Assembly: GCA_024449915.1 (NCBI GenBank)
Contig: JAMZAV010000800.1
Span: 391,510-455,509, forward strand
Direction of reading: 5' to 3'
Origin: Sweltsa coloradensis
Taxonomy: Eukaryota; Arthropoda; Insecta; Plecoptera; Chloroperlidae
DNA: 64,000 bases
Part shown: positions 48,601 through 56,127 of the stretch, in pieces
Layout: every line of letters begins with the position of its first letter
How positions within the stretch are numbered: the stretch's first letter is position 1
Position numbers and translations under genes: made by a program
Notes under the pieces: model-generated
What the model saw: the letters and a program-made list of their open reading frames with translations, nothing else
Databases searched by the model: none
Told to the model about the DNA's origin: nothing

Positions 48601-51600
48601 TAACCTATGGGTTATATTTATGGGGTAAATGGGAACATTTCTCGATCTTCACAAGCCATCTCTATTTGACCATTGTGGTTGACCAGGTGTTGTGAAAATT
48701 GCCATTTAGGCCATTTTTCTGCTTGTTCCTCAATTTTTTCTGACACTTGGAAAAATATCACCTCAGTGCATTATATTCACAAGATTCCCATAAGATTGAT
48801 GTGCGTTCCTAATTAGCCTACCCCATATTCCCACCGTTGATAAAATTTGATTAGAAAAGTTAAATTCACCCCCCCCCCCCTTTCCAATTTTTCCACTTAC
48901 TTATTTGCAAGGTTGATAATAAACACTAAACTAATCCTATTGTCACTAAAACAACTAAGAATATTTTTTGACACAAATGTAGCGCTTCGCTCCGCTCTGG
49001 TTTTAATGTATAATCTGATATTGTTTTCTTACATAGCATCCACAGTTTTTAACATTTTGACTTGATTTTTTTTTTATTGAAATCATACATCAGATATGTA
49101 TGTTCCTATTTACCCCATTTTGTTTTACCTCACACCAATAAGCTACAGTGTTGTCTGTTCCCATTTACCCCAAAATGACGGGGTAAATAGGAACAATACC
49201 ACTTTTTACATTTGATTTTTTTCCTAGTACATGATTTTAGGAAAATGACACACAAGTTATTCCTTACACTAACAACAGTGCAAAGAATAATGTACAACAA
49301 AAAAATCATAAAAAAGTCAATTGTACAACTTTTTACAGAAAGTCAAAGATGAAAAGTTCTAAAAGTGTTCCTATTTACCCCACTTACCCCTAACATTTCT
49401 TCAGAAAAATGCCTAGGCCCTAGGGAAAACTAAACAACTAGGCTAGGCCTAGGTAGGCCTAGCTTGTAGGCCTTCTAGGTAAAACTGAACATCTAGGCCT
49501 AGCAGGCTATCCTTAGCTTGCCATGAATAAGGTAGGCCTAGGTAGGCACACATTTGTATTTAGGCCTAGCCAAGGTTGGCCAAAAAAATGGTAGCCTAGG
49601 CCTAGGTCCTAGGCCTAGCCAATAAATACACAAAGCCTAGGCCTATGCTAGGCCCATGTTATCTGTTTACGGATGATACATAGAATCTTTCTTTATTGAA
49701 TTCCCTTTCTCTGTCAAACACACAAATCGGCGTTTTTCCCATATTTATTTGCAGAAGTAGACGTGAATTTCGTAAACAAAAAGTGATCATATCAAAAACA
49801 CTTGACACTGACACGAGATTGACGATGCCGGTAAAAGGACGAAAAGTCGGTAACGGAAATAGAAAACGGCACCGCCTTGCAAAGTTTTGATTTGGTGAAG
49901 TGCCGAGTTTAGATGGCAACTTAGATCGATGTTTAAATCGAAAGTCGAGCGAAGAAGTTTGCCTTAGTATCACCAAACGGCCATTCCATAGTTGCGGGTG
50001 TGACACATTACACACTTACAATACCTGCCAAGTGTTTATAAATTACAAATTGAAACCCAAGACATTGTATACATTCATTGTTGCCATAAGATGTACAAAT
50101 ACACCAAATTTCAACTTTCTGTGACTTTAAGAAATCGGTAAATAAAAATTAAAACAGGTGTTGCGGGTGTGACACTTTTTGCCACTGTATTTACACCCTT
50201 ACATGAACATGTGCAAAAGTCTGTGAATATAGGACCCCTTGGATAGGCAACTATTTTTTTCCTAAAGCATTATACGCGTTTAAAGTGAAATCCAGGGGCA
50301 GCACTGTCGGTGGGCGTAACGTGCATCATGGCCGGCCGGAGTAGCATTAGAAGTAGTCCTTCCCTAAGCAGCAGTGTATAAACTGACGATTTGAATGCTC
50401 AATAATCAATCGTTGGTGAATGTTGTGATATGTGATTTTGTTGTAAATTAATGTTATGACATTAGTTAGCCTGTTGTCATGTTCAGAATCATCCTGCAAC
50501 TCATTGAAATATATTTAATTCCCTTTTCCGAAGAGTCAATTTAGGCCTACTTTTTCCGATCGGTCCCGATTTGATTTCCTACAAAACCAGATAGTTCCGG
50601 GCCAAATTATAGGAAATTATTTTACTTGCATCCGTGTAATTTCTAAAAGACTAGACCTACAGCCATTTCGTTAACCCATGTTTTCGGAAAAAGCTGTTTC
50701 CCGTAACCTAACGTACGTCGTTGGTGGTGCTAAACTCGGAAACTCGCAGCTAGGGCCTAGGCTCCCCTACGGAACGCCTAGATCTGTCCGGGAAACAATT
50801 TTGTGCTATAAATTATTATTACCAGAATTATTTCTCCATGGGCGTTATATTATTAGTATTGACCAGCGTTAGTTTATATTAAATAAGTTGCCGAGCAGGC
50901 TCGAAAATATCAAACAAATGATTGATATGGTGTGTGTGTGCGCGCCCACTTTTAGGCCTAGAAATGAACGACCTTATGACAAGCTGATACTTGATCATCG
51001 CATGTTTTTAACAATCTTGCAATTTTATTTCATTCATAGATAGTTTTAATATCATCTTATACTATTTAAATGTCGCCTACAATATTTCCCCCGATTTAAC
51101 TGACGAAAACATCCTACATTGAGAGCTGTGTGTAGGCCACACACGCCCACTTCTAGGCCTAGAAATGAACGTACTCATGACAAGCTGACGCTCCATCATC
51201 ACATGTTTTTAACAATCTTACCAGTTTATTTCATTCATATATAGTTTTAATATAATCTTACACTATTTAAACGTCCCCTACAATATTTTTCCCCCGATTA
51301 AACTGACGAAAACATCCTACCCTACTCAGGGTTACTTCAAATGTTATCGCCACCTAAGTTCAACTTTCACGCTTATTTTCATTATCATTTTTCTATCTAG
51401 GCTGTGTACGATGTGGCTACAAATATTCCACTAGACTAACAAGCTCAATTTCATAAATAGGTGGTGTGGTTTTGTCTTTATTGAGTGTTTATTTCAGTCA
51501 TGATCCATTGCAAGTGCCATAGGAAAACATACTTATAAGCGGCCATATCTCAACGCAATGCTACTCCGGCGGGTTCGCGCTTCGCTCACCAGATGTCAGC

Positions 51601-54600
51601 CACTTTGCTTTTAAATCCGAATAGAACACCCTTAAAATAAAATATAAGGAATAGTGGCTCAAATGATTTAAAAGCCGATTTATGATAGTTTGAAGATGTT
51701 GCGGGTGTGACAAGGAAATGTTGCGGGTGTGACGTAGTGCACAATTTTTGTAATGTAGATTATGATTTGGTTGGCAGTTTTCTTACATAGGCCTACTTCA
51801 TGAATACTCAATACTAAAATGTAAGTTAACAAATATGCATGCTAAATATGGTAGTATTTAAAAAAGGTAGGCTAGCCTATTATCAAATAAAGTGTTACAG
51901 TGTCGTCACTGATTATTTTTTTATTAAACTTTGAAGTAGCGGCTAATACCATAAAAAGAGGATTAACTAATATAATGTCTTATCATTTATATTATTAATG
52001 CTGCTTTATCATTATTCATGCATGCCTAATCACTGACGAACTTAATTGCCCACGATTGTTGTGAAGTATTGGAGGAGCTACCATCTTCTTGATAACGTCT
52101 TTGTTCTCGCATGACGTATTCACAATATCGGGCCATACCAAATAGTTGCCACTAGGATGCATGCATAAACTTAAGCCTAAGGGTTACTTCACTGGTTTCA
52201 TCGTCAAATCTACGATTTCAGCATAATACTGCTTGTCGATATTTTTTCCCCATTTACCGCAAGTGAAACAAGGACAAAATCACTGACGTTAATATATCTA
52301 GGGCAGGATTGTTGACGGAAGTGCAGACATCCGAAAAAATAATCACTTTTGTTAACTTAGGAAACTCGACTTTTAGTTCAGCAAAAATCTTTTTGAGGAA
52401 TGCCCACACTGCATGTTTGTTATGTGTCAAGTCATCACTTTCAACCGCGAAAGACCTCTTAACGTCATCTTTTAATCAAGCGCAGGCTGTAAAAACAGTA
52501 ATTTGATCATGACTCCAATGAGCGATCTGAATCTCGTCTTGAATGATTGCCGAAAAATTTTCAGCAAAGTCGACTTGAAGTACAAATTTTCGTTTTCCGG
52601 TACCTATCTAATCTCTCTTTTGCATTTTTAAAATACGTTGATTGCTGCGTTATATGTGTATTACTTAGGCTACCTAAACTAGGTAGGCCTAAGAGGCAAT
52701 TCTTTTTACCTATTTGACTGCAGCCCTGGCATTATCATACAATTCAATAATCATGTCACACCCGCAACATAACCGTTTGTCACACCCGCAATACCATTTC
52801 AACCACTTCTAGTCAGTGCATCTCAGTTTTCTCTGTTGGATATGATAAGTCATATAACCTAACCTTAAAATAAAGTACTCTCCAACTTTTGTTAGCCATA
52901 ATCTTAACACTATCATAGTTTATTGTAGTTTTGTGTTGCGGGTGTGACATGTATTCATAACATCTTTAATGATACAAAATTTAAGTAAAACTTACTCCGT
53001 GTTCAGTTTTTCCAACTAAAATACTTCACAACATCATTAAGTGTTGATATAAAAGAAAGAACTTCACACAGCTGACCTAAAAGAAATTGGAGGGCTGACA
53101 ATTTAGGGGATGTGGCACTAAAATATAAACGATAACTGTACACCAACTTTGAAGCACTGTAAAACACATAATTGACTACCCACAAAGAAAGCAAAGACAT
53201 TTTTAAATTCAGTGGAGTTCTGACTTTAATTTTTGACCCATCAATACACTATTGGGTAAAAATTATTTTTCACTTGTCAGGCTCACTTTGCTATGGAATG
53301 GCCGCAAAGCAGCACTGTACGCTTCTACAAAACAGCTGTTCATGAGAAAATGTCCGCTCCCGAAACACTTTTTCGCCGTATATGTGTTTTGAATTTTAAA
53401 AAATTGAATTTTGAACGGGAAAAAGCAGATTTAGGCCTAGGCCTATAGGCCTACTAGTTTTTCGCAATAATTTAGCGTTTTTTGACAAATAGATCGGGAT
53501 TTCGTGGAATGATAATTATTTCGTTTTATTTTGTGGTTTAAAAACACTGCCAAGGGGTTCAGATTAGCATAAAACATTGACATTTTGCAAAAATAAGTGT
53601 TTTTATTTTTTTTCGTGCTATCGCGTTCACGAAAATCAAGGGCCTCTAGTGATAGGCCTAGATCAATTCCAAACATAAATCTCGAATGTCATGGCACAAC
53701 GTGAGATAATCTCTGCCTTTAGAGTTAAGTTCGTGCCACTATTGACAAATTATATGATATTTCGATACCATCGATAATGAATTTTGGTTATCGATTATCG
53801 AAATAATATCCATTATTGATTATTGATCGATAATATCGATTATCGTGTGCATCCCTACTCCCTAGTTATAATGACATTGCAGAACTTGTTAATAACATTT
53901 TAATCATATAGGCTACTAATTCTATTTTTCACGTTTAGATCACATAATCTAAACTTTATAAACAAAAACGAAAGAAAACAATTTTGTTGGCTAATGTTTG
54001 GTCTTGGCTGTTCAATTTAACTTGCATCCTCCCAAAAAGCAACTATTCTGGCTGTTTCCTCCACAGAAGCAGTTCCTAAGTACTATGTCAGGGACACGAC
54101 TACGCCCCCTATCGAAAGTCGAATCGATTATCGCCCAGCCAATGTATTCAATCAAAATTAGCCCGCTCAGATTCAAATTTACAAAAATTGAGAAAGAAAA
54201 ATATGTGTAGGAACCGGTTCCGAACCGGATCCGGCAAGGGTGGATCCGGTTCCGGATTTTTCGACCCGAAGTCATCCTTAGACAAAACCTTGTGACAGTA
54301 CGTGAATGATAATATGTGTTCCTTATGCTTCGTCTGCTCCTTATAACTATGACTAAAGGTGCGTTTACAGCGTCGCGTTCGGTGCGCCGCGACTCGAGAG
54401 CAGCCAATCAGAGAACTGGGTTGCCGCGACAGTGGGGGTTGCGATTTGGTCAGTCTCAAGGTGCGCCAGACTAGAACTGGAGCAACTTTTTCGCTCATCA
54501 CTTACGAGTTTTACCCACAATTCCGTGCTTTGTGTAGGCTTATGTGTTGTTTAAACATGGACGCTCACGTCACGTGTTGATGACTTGATAAAAGTAATGC

Positions 54601-55293
54601 AATCAGTTTATGACGCCAAATAGCATGGCAATAATTAAAATGAGTCACTTGACAATTGTAATCCTCATCATTCTTCCTCCATTTTTGGCGCTAACGAGAG
54701 CGTAGGCTAGGCCTACTTACAAAAACAACAAATATTTTAGCAAAGTCAAAATACTCGTGCATCCTTCTGTCCAGCGCGGCACAGTAAACGACACGAGCGG
54801 CAATTCGCGGCTAGGCCTAGGCCTACCGCATTGCACCAAACTCGACGCTGTAAACGCACCTTAAACCTTATGACTTTGTGTGAACTGGGCATTAGCCTAG
54901 CCTAGGCCTGTATTCGGACGCGGCCTAGGCCCTAAAATGCATACAACGCATTGGTAGGGCCTAGGCCTAGCCTAGCCCAGAGCATGGGACTCGGGCGTGC
55001 ATGGGACACAATCGACTGACCCAGAAGAGAACGCTTCATAGGGCTAGGCCTAGCCCTATGAAGCGTTCTCGATAATATGACAAAGGGTCTCCGTCTAGGC
55101 CTAGGGAATGCATAGGCCTAGGCCTAGGAGGACCCTAATGTAGAAAACTTGTTAGCCCTAGGCCTACCTGCAGGTTAGGGATATCTTCAAGAGCTGGATG
55201 TTTTGGCGCATGGAAATCTTTTTTCGCGACCAGTACACCTTCCTTGAAAAGGTACTCATAGATAGCAATACGATTCTTCTTGGGCATCAACAT
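27933..55293 (-). CDS. RPS10: Ribosomal protein S10 (eS10), complete, two coding exons
   Basis: The coding sequence joins 55168-55293 and 27933-28283 on the minus strand, giving 158 residues (human has 165). It opens [20 protein letters not shown] and includes [20 protein letters not shown] and NEGISYLR, nearly identical to the winged-helix plectin/S10 domain of animal eS10. The tail ends in [12 protein letters not shown], the usual Gly-Arg-rich end. The protein sits on the head of the 40S ribosomal subunit. The single intron (28284-55167) is 26,884 bp, in phase 0, with donor CAG/GTAGGC and acceptor TTATTTTGCAG/GTG. The gene is intact with no frameshift, so it looks functional; a processed pseudogene is excluded by the intron. 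Confidence 0.96.
28760..29133 (+). mobile_element. tRNA-derived SINE interrupted by a second SINE tail
   Basis: Compared with the fuller copy at 32971-33412, this copy is split near 28868. The block CTGTCCCCCACTGAAAATCA through TTTATTTATT, the family's 3' tail, sits between TTCCTAGC and GCACATAATAAATTC. The second part then continues TTCTGAATCGGC to GGGCCTACAGGGTTGGCTTG. It is a SINE inserted in a SINE, and it is in turn cut by the 5S SINE at 29147. Confidence 0.65.
29147..29559 (+). mobile_element. 5S rRNA-derived SINE with 13-bp target duplications
   Basis: The first ~120 bp resemble 5S rRNA: ACCGGTTCCCACTCGAACAC, CGAAGTTAAGCAG, GGGCGTGGTCAGGG and GTGGGTGACCGC correspond to the 5S internal promoter region. 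A unique body and the tail GAGACGTCAAGCAATATCCA follow. The direct repeats ACATTATGAAAAG flank it at 29134-29146 and 29560-29572, proving retroposition. Related copies are at 43490-44315 (minus, disrupted), and tail-only pieces lie near 40437-40600 and 41105-41130. Confidence 0.85.
29880..29966 (+). mobile_element. tRNA-derived SINE (third family), diverged copy
   Basis: GACCTGGGTTCAAACAACGG is followed by CCGGGATAGATTTTGTTATT and ACTGGATTGCATTAAA, which parallels the element at 6504-6610. Confidence 0.5.
30091..30706. mobile_element. hAT-like non-autonomous element (AGTGGCGGATC family)
   Basis: The inverted termini CAGTGGCGGATCTAGG and CTGTATCCGCCACTG are flanked by perfect 8-bp duplications ACCTTCAG (30083-30090 and 30707-30714). 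Internally AGAGTGCATTTGGTGCG and the preceding 40 bp occur twice (about 30187-30245 and 30560-30616). It is a sister of 17119-17731. Confidence 0.88.
31306..32879. mobile_element. hAT-like element with GGTTCC-rich termini (family B copy 1)
   Basis: The termini CAAGGATTGGAACC and GGTTCCAATCCCTG are inverted. The flanks GTTAAAAC (31298-31305) and ATTAAAAC (32880-32887) match at 7 of 8. Sub-terminal GGTTCCGGTTCC words recur. The interior corresponds to that of 44822-47533 (for example GGGCCATA..GGACAGGATGTG), but carries a different nested insertion (31355-32145). Confidence 0.8.
31355..32145. mobile_element. Nested element with CAGTGTTATCCCCAG termini
   Basis: CAGTGTTATCCCCAG at the left and CTGGGGAGAACACTG at the right are inverted. 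The element is absent from the paralogous position in the 44822-47533 copy. An A/T homopolymer tract lies at about 31408-31447. I could not define a target duplication. Confidence 0.6.
32971..33412 (+). mobile_element. tRNA-derived SINE, fullest copy
   Basis: The head GTGTGGCTCGTTGGTC..., with anticodon-arm-like TCTGCTTCCAATGCAGA and B-box GGGTTCGAGTCCC, suggests descent from a tRNA with a CCA-type loop. The body runs through TTCTGATTTGGACTTAAGTC, GATTCTGGCGTTGATTCGCG and CCACTGAAAATCAGTTACAT to a (TTTA)n tail. Related copies are at 28760-29133, 58995-59265 and, on the minus strand, 59930-60085. Confidence 0.75.
33941..34716 (-). mobile_element. Family A element, copy 3
   Basis: It reads GGATGAGCGAAGCGAAGACT at the left and GCTCATCCATCAACGCGGCG...CTTAAGCGTTTTCCTAG at the right, so it is in reverse orientation to copy 1. 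It has the same internal head-to-tail duplication (about 34190-34345 and 34370-34530). It interrupts the left arm of the surrounding foldback element. Confidence 0.8.
36173..37087. mobile_element. hAT-like non-autonomous element, 915 bp
   Basis: The termini CAGGGTCCACTAGATAC and GTATCTAGTGGACCCTG are inverted and continue with AGCTGCTGTAAG...GGGTCTTC. Perfect 8-bp duplications GTTTAAAG lie at 36165-36172 and 37088-37095. No transposase is visible. Confidence 0.9.
37422..38267. mobile_element. hAT-like element with ATCGATTATC sub-terminal repeats and a possible BED-finger remnant
   Basis: The termini TAGGGTTGCCGT.CGAT and ATCGAACGGCAACCCTA are inverted. Perfect 8-bp duplications CTAAAAAG lie at 37414-37421 and 38268-38275. 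The sub-terminal regions contain clusters of GATATGATA and ATCGATTATCGAT. The middle (about 37560-37870) is GC-rich, and at 37861 an ATG opens a frame MSQVWQFF, reminiscent of the start of BED-type zinc fingers in hAT transposases; it soon degenerates. The reading as a remnant is inference. Confidence 0.85.
38348..38696. mobile_element. GC-rich MITE with GTGGCTTCTTCACATTACTC termini
   Basis: GGCTTCTTCACATTACTCTG at the left and CAGAGCAATGTGAAGCC at the right are inverted. The interior is rich in CCGCGGCGG words. Outside, CCTGTAGACC occurs at both 38302 and 38692, which could reflect flanking duplication. Confidence 0.6.
40437..40600 (-). mobile_element. 5S SINE 3' fragment
   Basis: GATATTGCTTAACGTCTCAT and ATGTGGATGAAGTATTAACA are the complement of the tail and body of the element at 29147-29559. 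No 5S-like head is present. Confidence 0.55.
41100..41470 (-). mobile_element. Retroposon fragment with the same 3' tail as the 5S SINE
   Basis: GATTGGATATTGCTTTACGT at 41117-41136 is the complement of the 5S SINE tail. The GC-rich body that follows carries a 136-codon minus-strand open frame (41085-41495) rich in Ser, Thr and Pro. I do not recognise that protein and consider it incidental. Confidence 0.45.
41532..42490 (+). repeat. Two diverged direct copies of a ~150-bp segment
   Basis: ATAACACTCACGGTTC...TTTATATCTTGTCACAGTC with AAGGTCACAATGCGTTGG.GCGGG occurs at about 41532-41690 and again at about 42363-42490. The first copy has a G run of 12-13. No gene is seen in or between them. Confidence 0.65.
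43591..43763. mobile_element. MITE with TTCGGTTGGGGTGAGC termini, inside the 5S SINE
   Basis: TTCGGTTGGGGTGAGCTAAC at the left is mirrored by GTTGGCTCACCCCAACCGAA at the right. The interior holds an 11-13 base G run and an AAT microsatellite (43687-43701). Confidence 0.7.
43868..44187. mobile_element. MITE with CATTCACAACTAGTTCTAAG termini, inside the 5S SINE
   Basis: The inverted ends are AAGCATA.ATTCACAACTAG and its complement CTAGTTGTGAATTATGCTTA. The sub-terminal regions repeat CTTACGACTTA, CGTAAGTCGTAA and similar words in both orientations. Confidence 0.7.
44544..44650. mobile_element. hAT-like terminal fragment with ATCGATAAT repeats
   Basis: TTAGGGATGTACATAGATAC is followed by CATTATCGATTATC and ATCGAATCGATAATATCGAT, like the single ends at 16155 and 53745. 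Confidence 0.4.
44910..45946. mobile_element. Nested hAT-like element with iterated GTAGCGCGCTACTTTT words
   Basis: The termini CAGTCTTGGGG and CCCCAAGACTG are inverted. Perfect 8-bp duplications ACAAAATT lie at 44902-44909 and 45947-45954. Both sub-terminal regions contain many copies of AGTAGC, GCTACTTTT and GTAGCGCGCTAC in both orientations. A (GA)n microsatellite sits at 45618-45656. Confidence 0.9.
46252..47196. mobile_element. Nested hAT-like element with CAGTGGCGTAGC termini
   Basis: The termini CAGTGGCGTAGC and GCTACGCCACTG are inverted. Perfect 8-bp duplications GAACAGCA lie at 46244-46251 and 47197-47204. The sister host copy at about 32570 reads GTCAAAGCTGTACAGGTCTC without the insert, which is a natural empty site. 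Confidence 0.93.
48146..49390. mobile_element. Iterated-motif element, GGGGTAAATRGGAACA, TA-flanked
   Basis: The inverted ends are GGGGTAAGTGGGGTAAATGG and its complement, each bordered by TA (48144-48145 and 49391-49392). Twelve copies of the 16-bp word GGGGTAAATRGGAACA or close variants are present. Forward copies are at 48155, 48172, 48536, 48559, 48578, 48622 and 49180; reverse copies are at 48504, 48805 (degenerate), 49101, 49156 and 49366. No transposase is seen. Confidence 0.85.
49411..49657. repeat. Dense AGGCCTA/TAGGCCTAG cluster
   Basis: About ten overlapping or closely spaced TAGGCCTA-type words lie in some 250 bp. The 8-mer is its own reverse complement. Similar but shorter clusters are at about 25230-25690 and 54880-55160. 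Confidence 0.8.
49991..52948. repeat. Dispersed array of GTTGCGGGTGTGACA words
   Basis: Seven copies of GTTGCGGGTGTGACA or near variants lie here. Direct copies are at 49991, 50160, 51698, 51720 and 52934; inverted copies are at 52754 and 52778. The word is exceptionally conserved relative to the sequence between copies. No clear terminal inverted repeats were found, so the element limits are uncertain. Open frames in the interval, such as the 118-codon minus-strand frame at 49659-50015, are not recognised. Confidence 0.75.
50930..51325. repeat. Tandem duplication, ~195-bp period
   Basis: TAGGCCTAGAAATGAACG through CTGACGAAAACATCCTAC occurs at about 50940-51118 and again at about 51145-51321, with roughly one difference per ten bases. 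It lies inside the GTTGCGGGTGTGACA array. Confidence 0.85.
53745..53862. mobile_element. hAT-like terminal fragment
   Basis: A stretch of TATCGATTATCGA words ends in CGTGTGCATCCCTA, the complement of the terminus near 16155. The opposite end was not found. Confidence 0.4.
54357..54861. mobile_element. MITE, 505 bp, TAA target duplication
   Basis: The inverted termini AGGTGCGTTTACAGCGTCG and CGACGCTGTAAACGCACCT are bordered by TAA (54354-54356 and 54862-54864). The interior is relatively GC-rich. The 3-bp TAA fits PIF/Harbinger-type integration. Confidence 0.85.
55027..55070. repeat. Perfect 44-bp palindrome with no spacer
   Basis: The left half starts GAGAACGCTTCATAGGGC and the right half is its exact complement, meeting at AGG/CCT between 55048 and 55049. 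It lies about 100 bp downstream of the RPS10 intron donor, in an AGGCCTA-rich patch. It could form a cruciform in DNA or a long hairpin in the pre-mRNA. Confidence 0.95.
55168..55293 (-). CDS. RPS10: RPS10 coding exon 1 (42 codons)
   Basis: The start ATG is at 55291-55293 in context GCCAAGATGT. The exon encodes [20 protein letters not shown] to DIPNLQ and ends at the donor CAG/GTAGGC. The upstream in-frame ATG at 55344 is not used in any eS10 known to me, and MLMPKKN is the conserved start. CTACAG just before CTGCCAAGATG could act as an acceptor for a non-coding first exon, as in some animals. Confidence 0.97.
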
Positions 55294-55370
55294 CTTGGCA
55301 GCTGTAGTATTTATGAGAATTAATACAAACTTCACAAATAACACAATTCACGTGTACAATGAACGCGAAT

Positions 55371-55410
55371 GGAAAAGACCGGAAACGGAATTTTGCTTCA
55401 ACTAAAATGG
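55371..55410 (-). promoter_or_regulatory. RPS10: RPS10 core promoter region with TOP-like start
   Basis: On the minus strand CTTTTCC (55377 to 55371) is a typical 5' terminal oligopyrimidine start for ribosomal protein mRNAs and would give an 84-nt leader. Just upstream are CCGTTTCCGG, an ETS-like site, and GTCGCCATTTTAG, a YY1-like site; both are common near ribosomal protein gene starts. A CACGTG E-box lies at 55349-55354. The start site is inferred, not measured. Confidence 0.55.
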
Positions 55411-55584
55411 CGACTACAGCTTCCTGTTATCACCGCCAGTTATAATTTTACACAGCCGCTTACGTGTGGTTGTTGTTGTAAATTTCTCGTGCGCGCGCTG
55501 CTTGAAATGTCTTGGCTAGAAACCAAACCCAAAGGTCCTGGCAACTGTACCTTTCTTTTAGCCTGATGCCCTGATGTACCCTTA

Positions 55585-55622
55585 CCTGATGTACCAGGAG
55601 TAAATGAAGGGCTGGGTGTAGT
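55585..55622 (+). repeat. Dispersed repeat end shared with 8486-8535
   Basis: ACCAGGAGTAAATGAAGGGC followed by TGGGTGTAGTAGATA matches the block in the SLC26A11 intron. Confidence 0.6.
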
Positions 55623-55631
55623 AGATACAAC

Positions 55632-55667
55632 CGTTGAGTGACTAATATATAGATTAGTCACTCAACG
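55632..55667. repeat. Hairpin: 15-bp inverted repeat, 6-base loop
   Basis: CGTTGAGTGACTAAT and ATTAGTCACTCAACG flank ATATAG. A single arm (CGTTGAGTGACTAATATAT) also occurs at about 56538-56556, so the hairpin is probably made of two element ends joined head to head. Confidence 0.8.
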
Positions 55668-56127
55668 CTACTACGAAATATTAATCGAGTCATATACACA
55701 TTGATAGATTTAATTTTAAGGCTCTTACATCATTAGCATTATATCTCAGACCTAACATAAGAATTTATGGACTACATGGTGAAAACTGTTTTAAATAATA
55801 TTGTAGGCCCACACTATAATCAAACCTGTGCTATACATATTAATATGTGTCCTAAATAAAAAATAAACATCGAAACAATAAAAATTAATGGGAAAATGCA
55901 AATTTTCAATCATGTAAATATTATATCTCTCGATTTCATTAATCGGAAAACACTCCCGTTGGTGTAATAGATTTACATAAAATATTATATCTGATAGGCT
56001 AGCATTGCATATTGAAATTAATCAAAATGTTAAATGTTAACTCAAATACAGTAAACATAGACTATCCATATTGTCTAAATGTGACAGTTACAAATTTATT
56101 TATATATAAAAATCGATTTACATAATT

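Larger units (their letters stand above)
28284..55167 (-). other. 26.9-kb intron of RPS10, packed with nested transposable elements
   Basis: No other exon with recognisable similarity was found in this span. It holds SINEs, a foldback element, multiple hAT-like and other MITE-type elements, iterated-motif arrays and AGGCCTA-rich patches, listed separately. Stretches with no element that I recognise include roughly 39000-40430, 42500-43480, 47540-48140 and 53000-53740. Confidence 0.85.

Noticed and set aside
48146..49390. CRISPR-like array
   Set aside because: The repeats occur in both orientations with irregular spacing, in an animal genome. No spacer regularity or cas genes exist.
49659..50015. 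118-codon minus-strand open frame as a transposase
   Set aside because: No catalytic or DNA-binding motif could be seen, and it overlaps the GTTGCGGGTGTGACA array.
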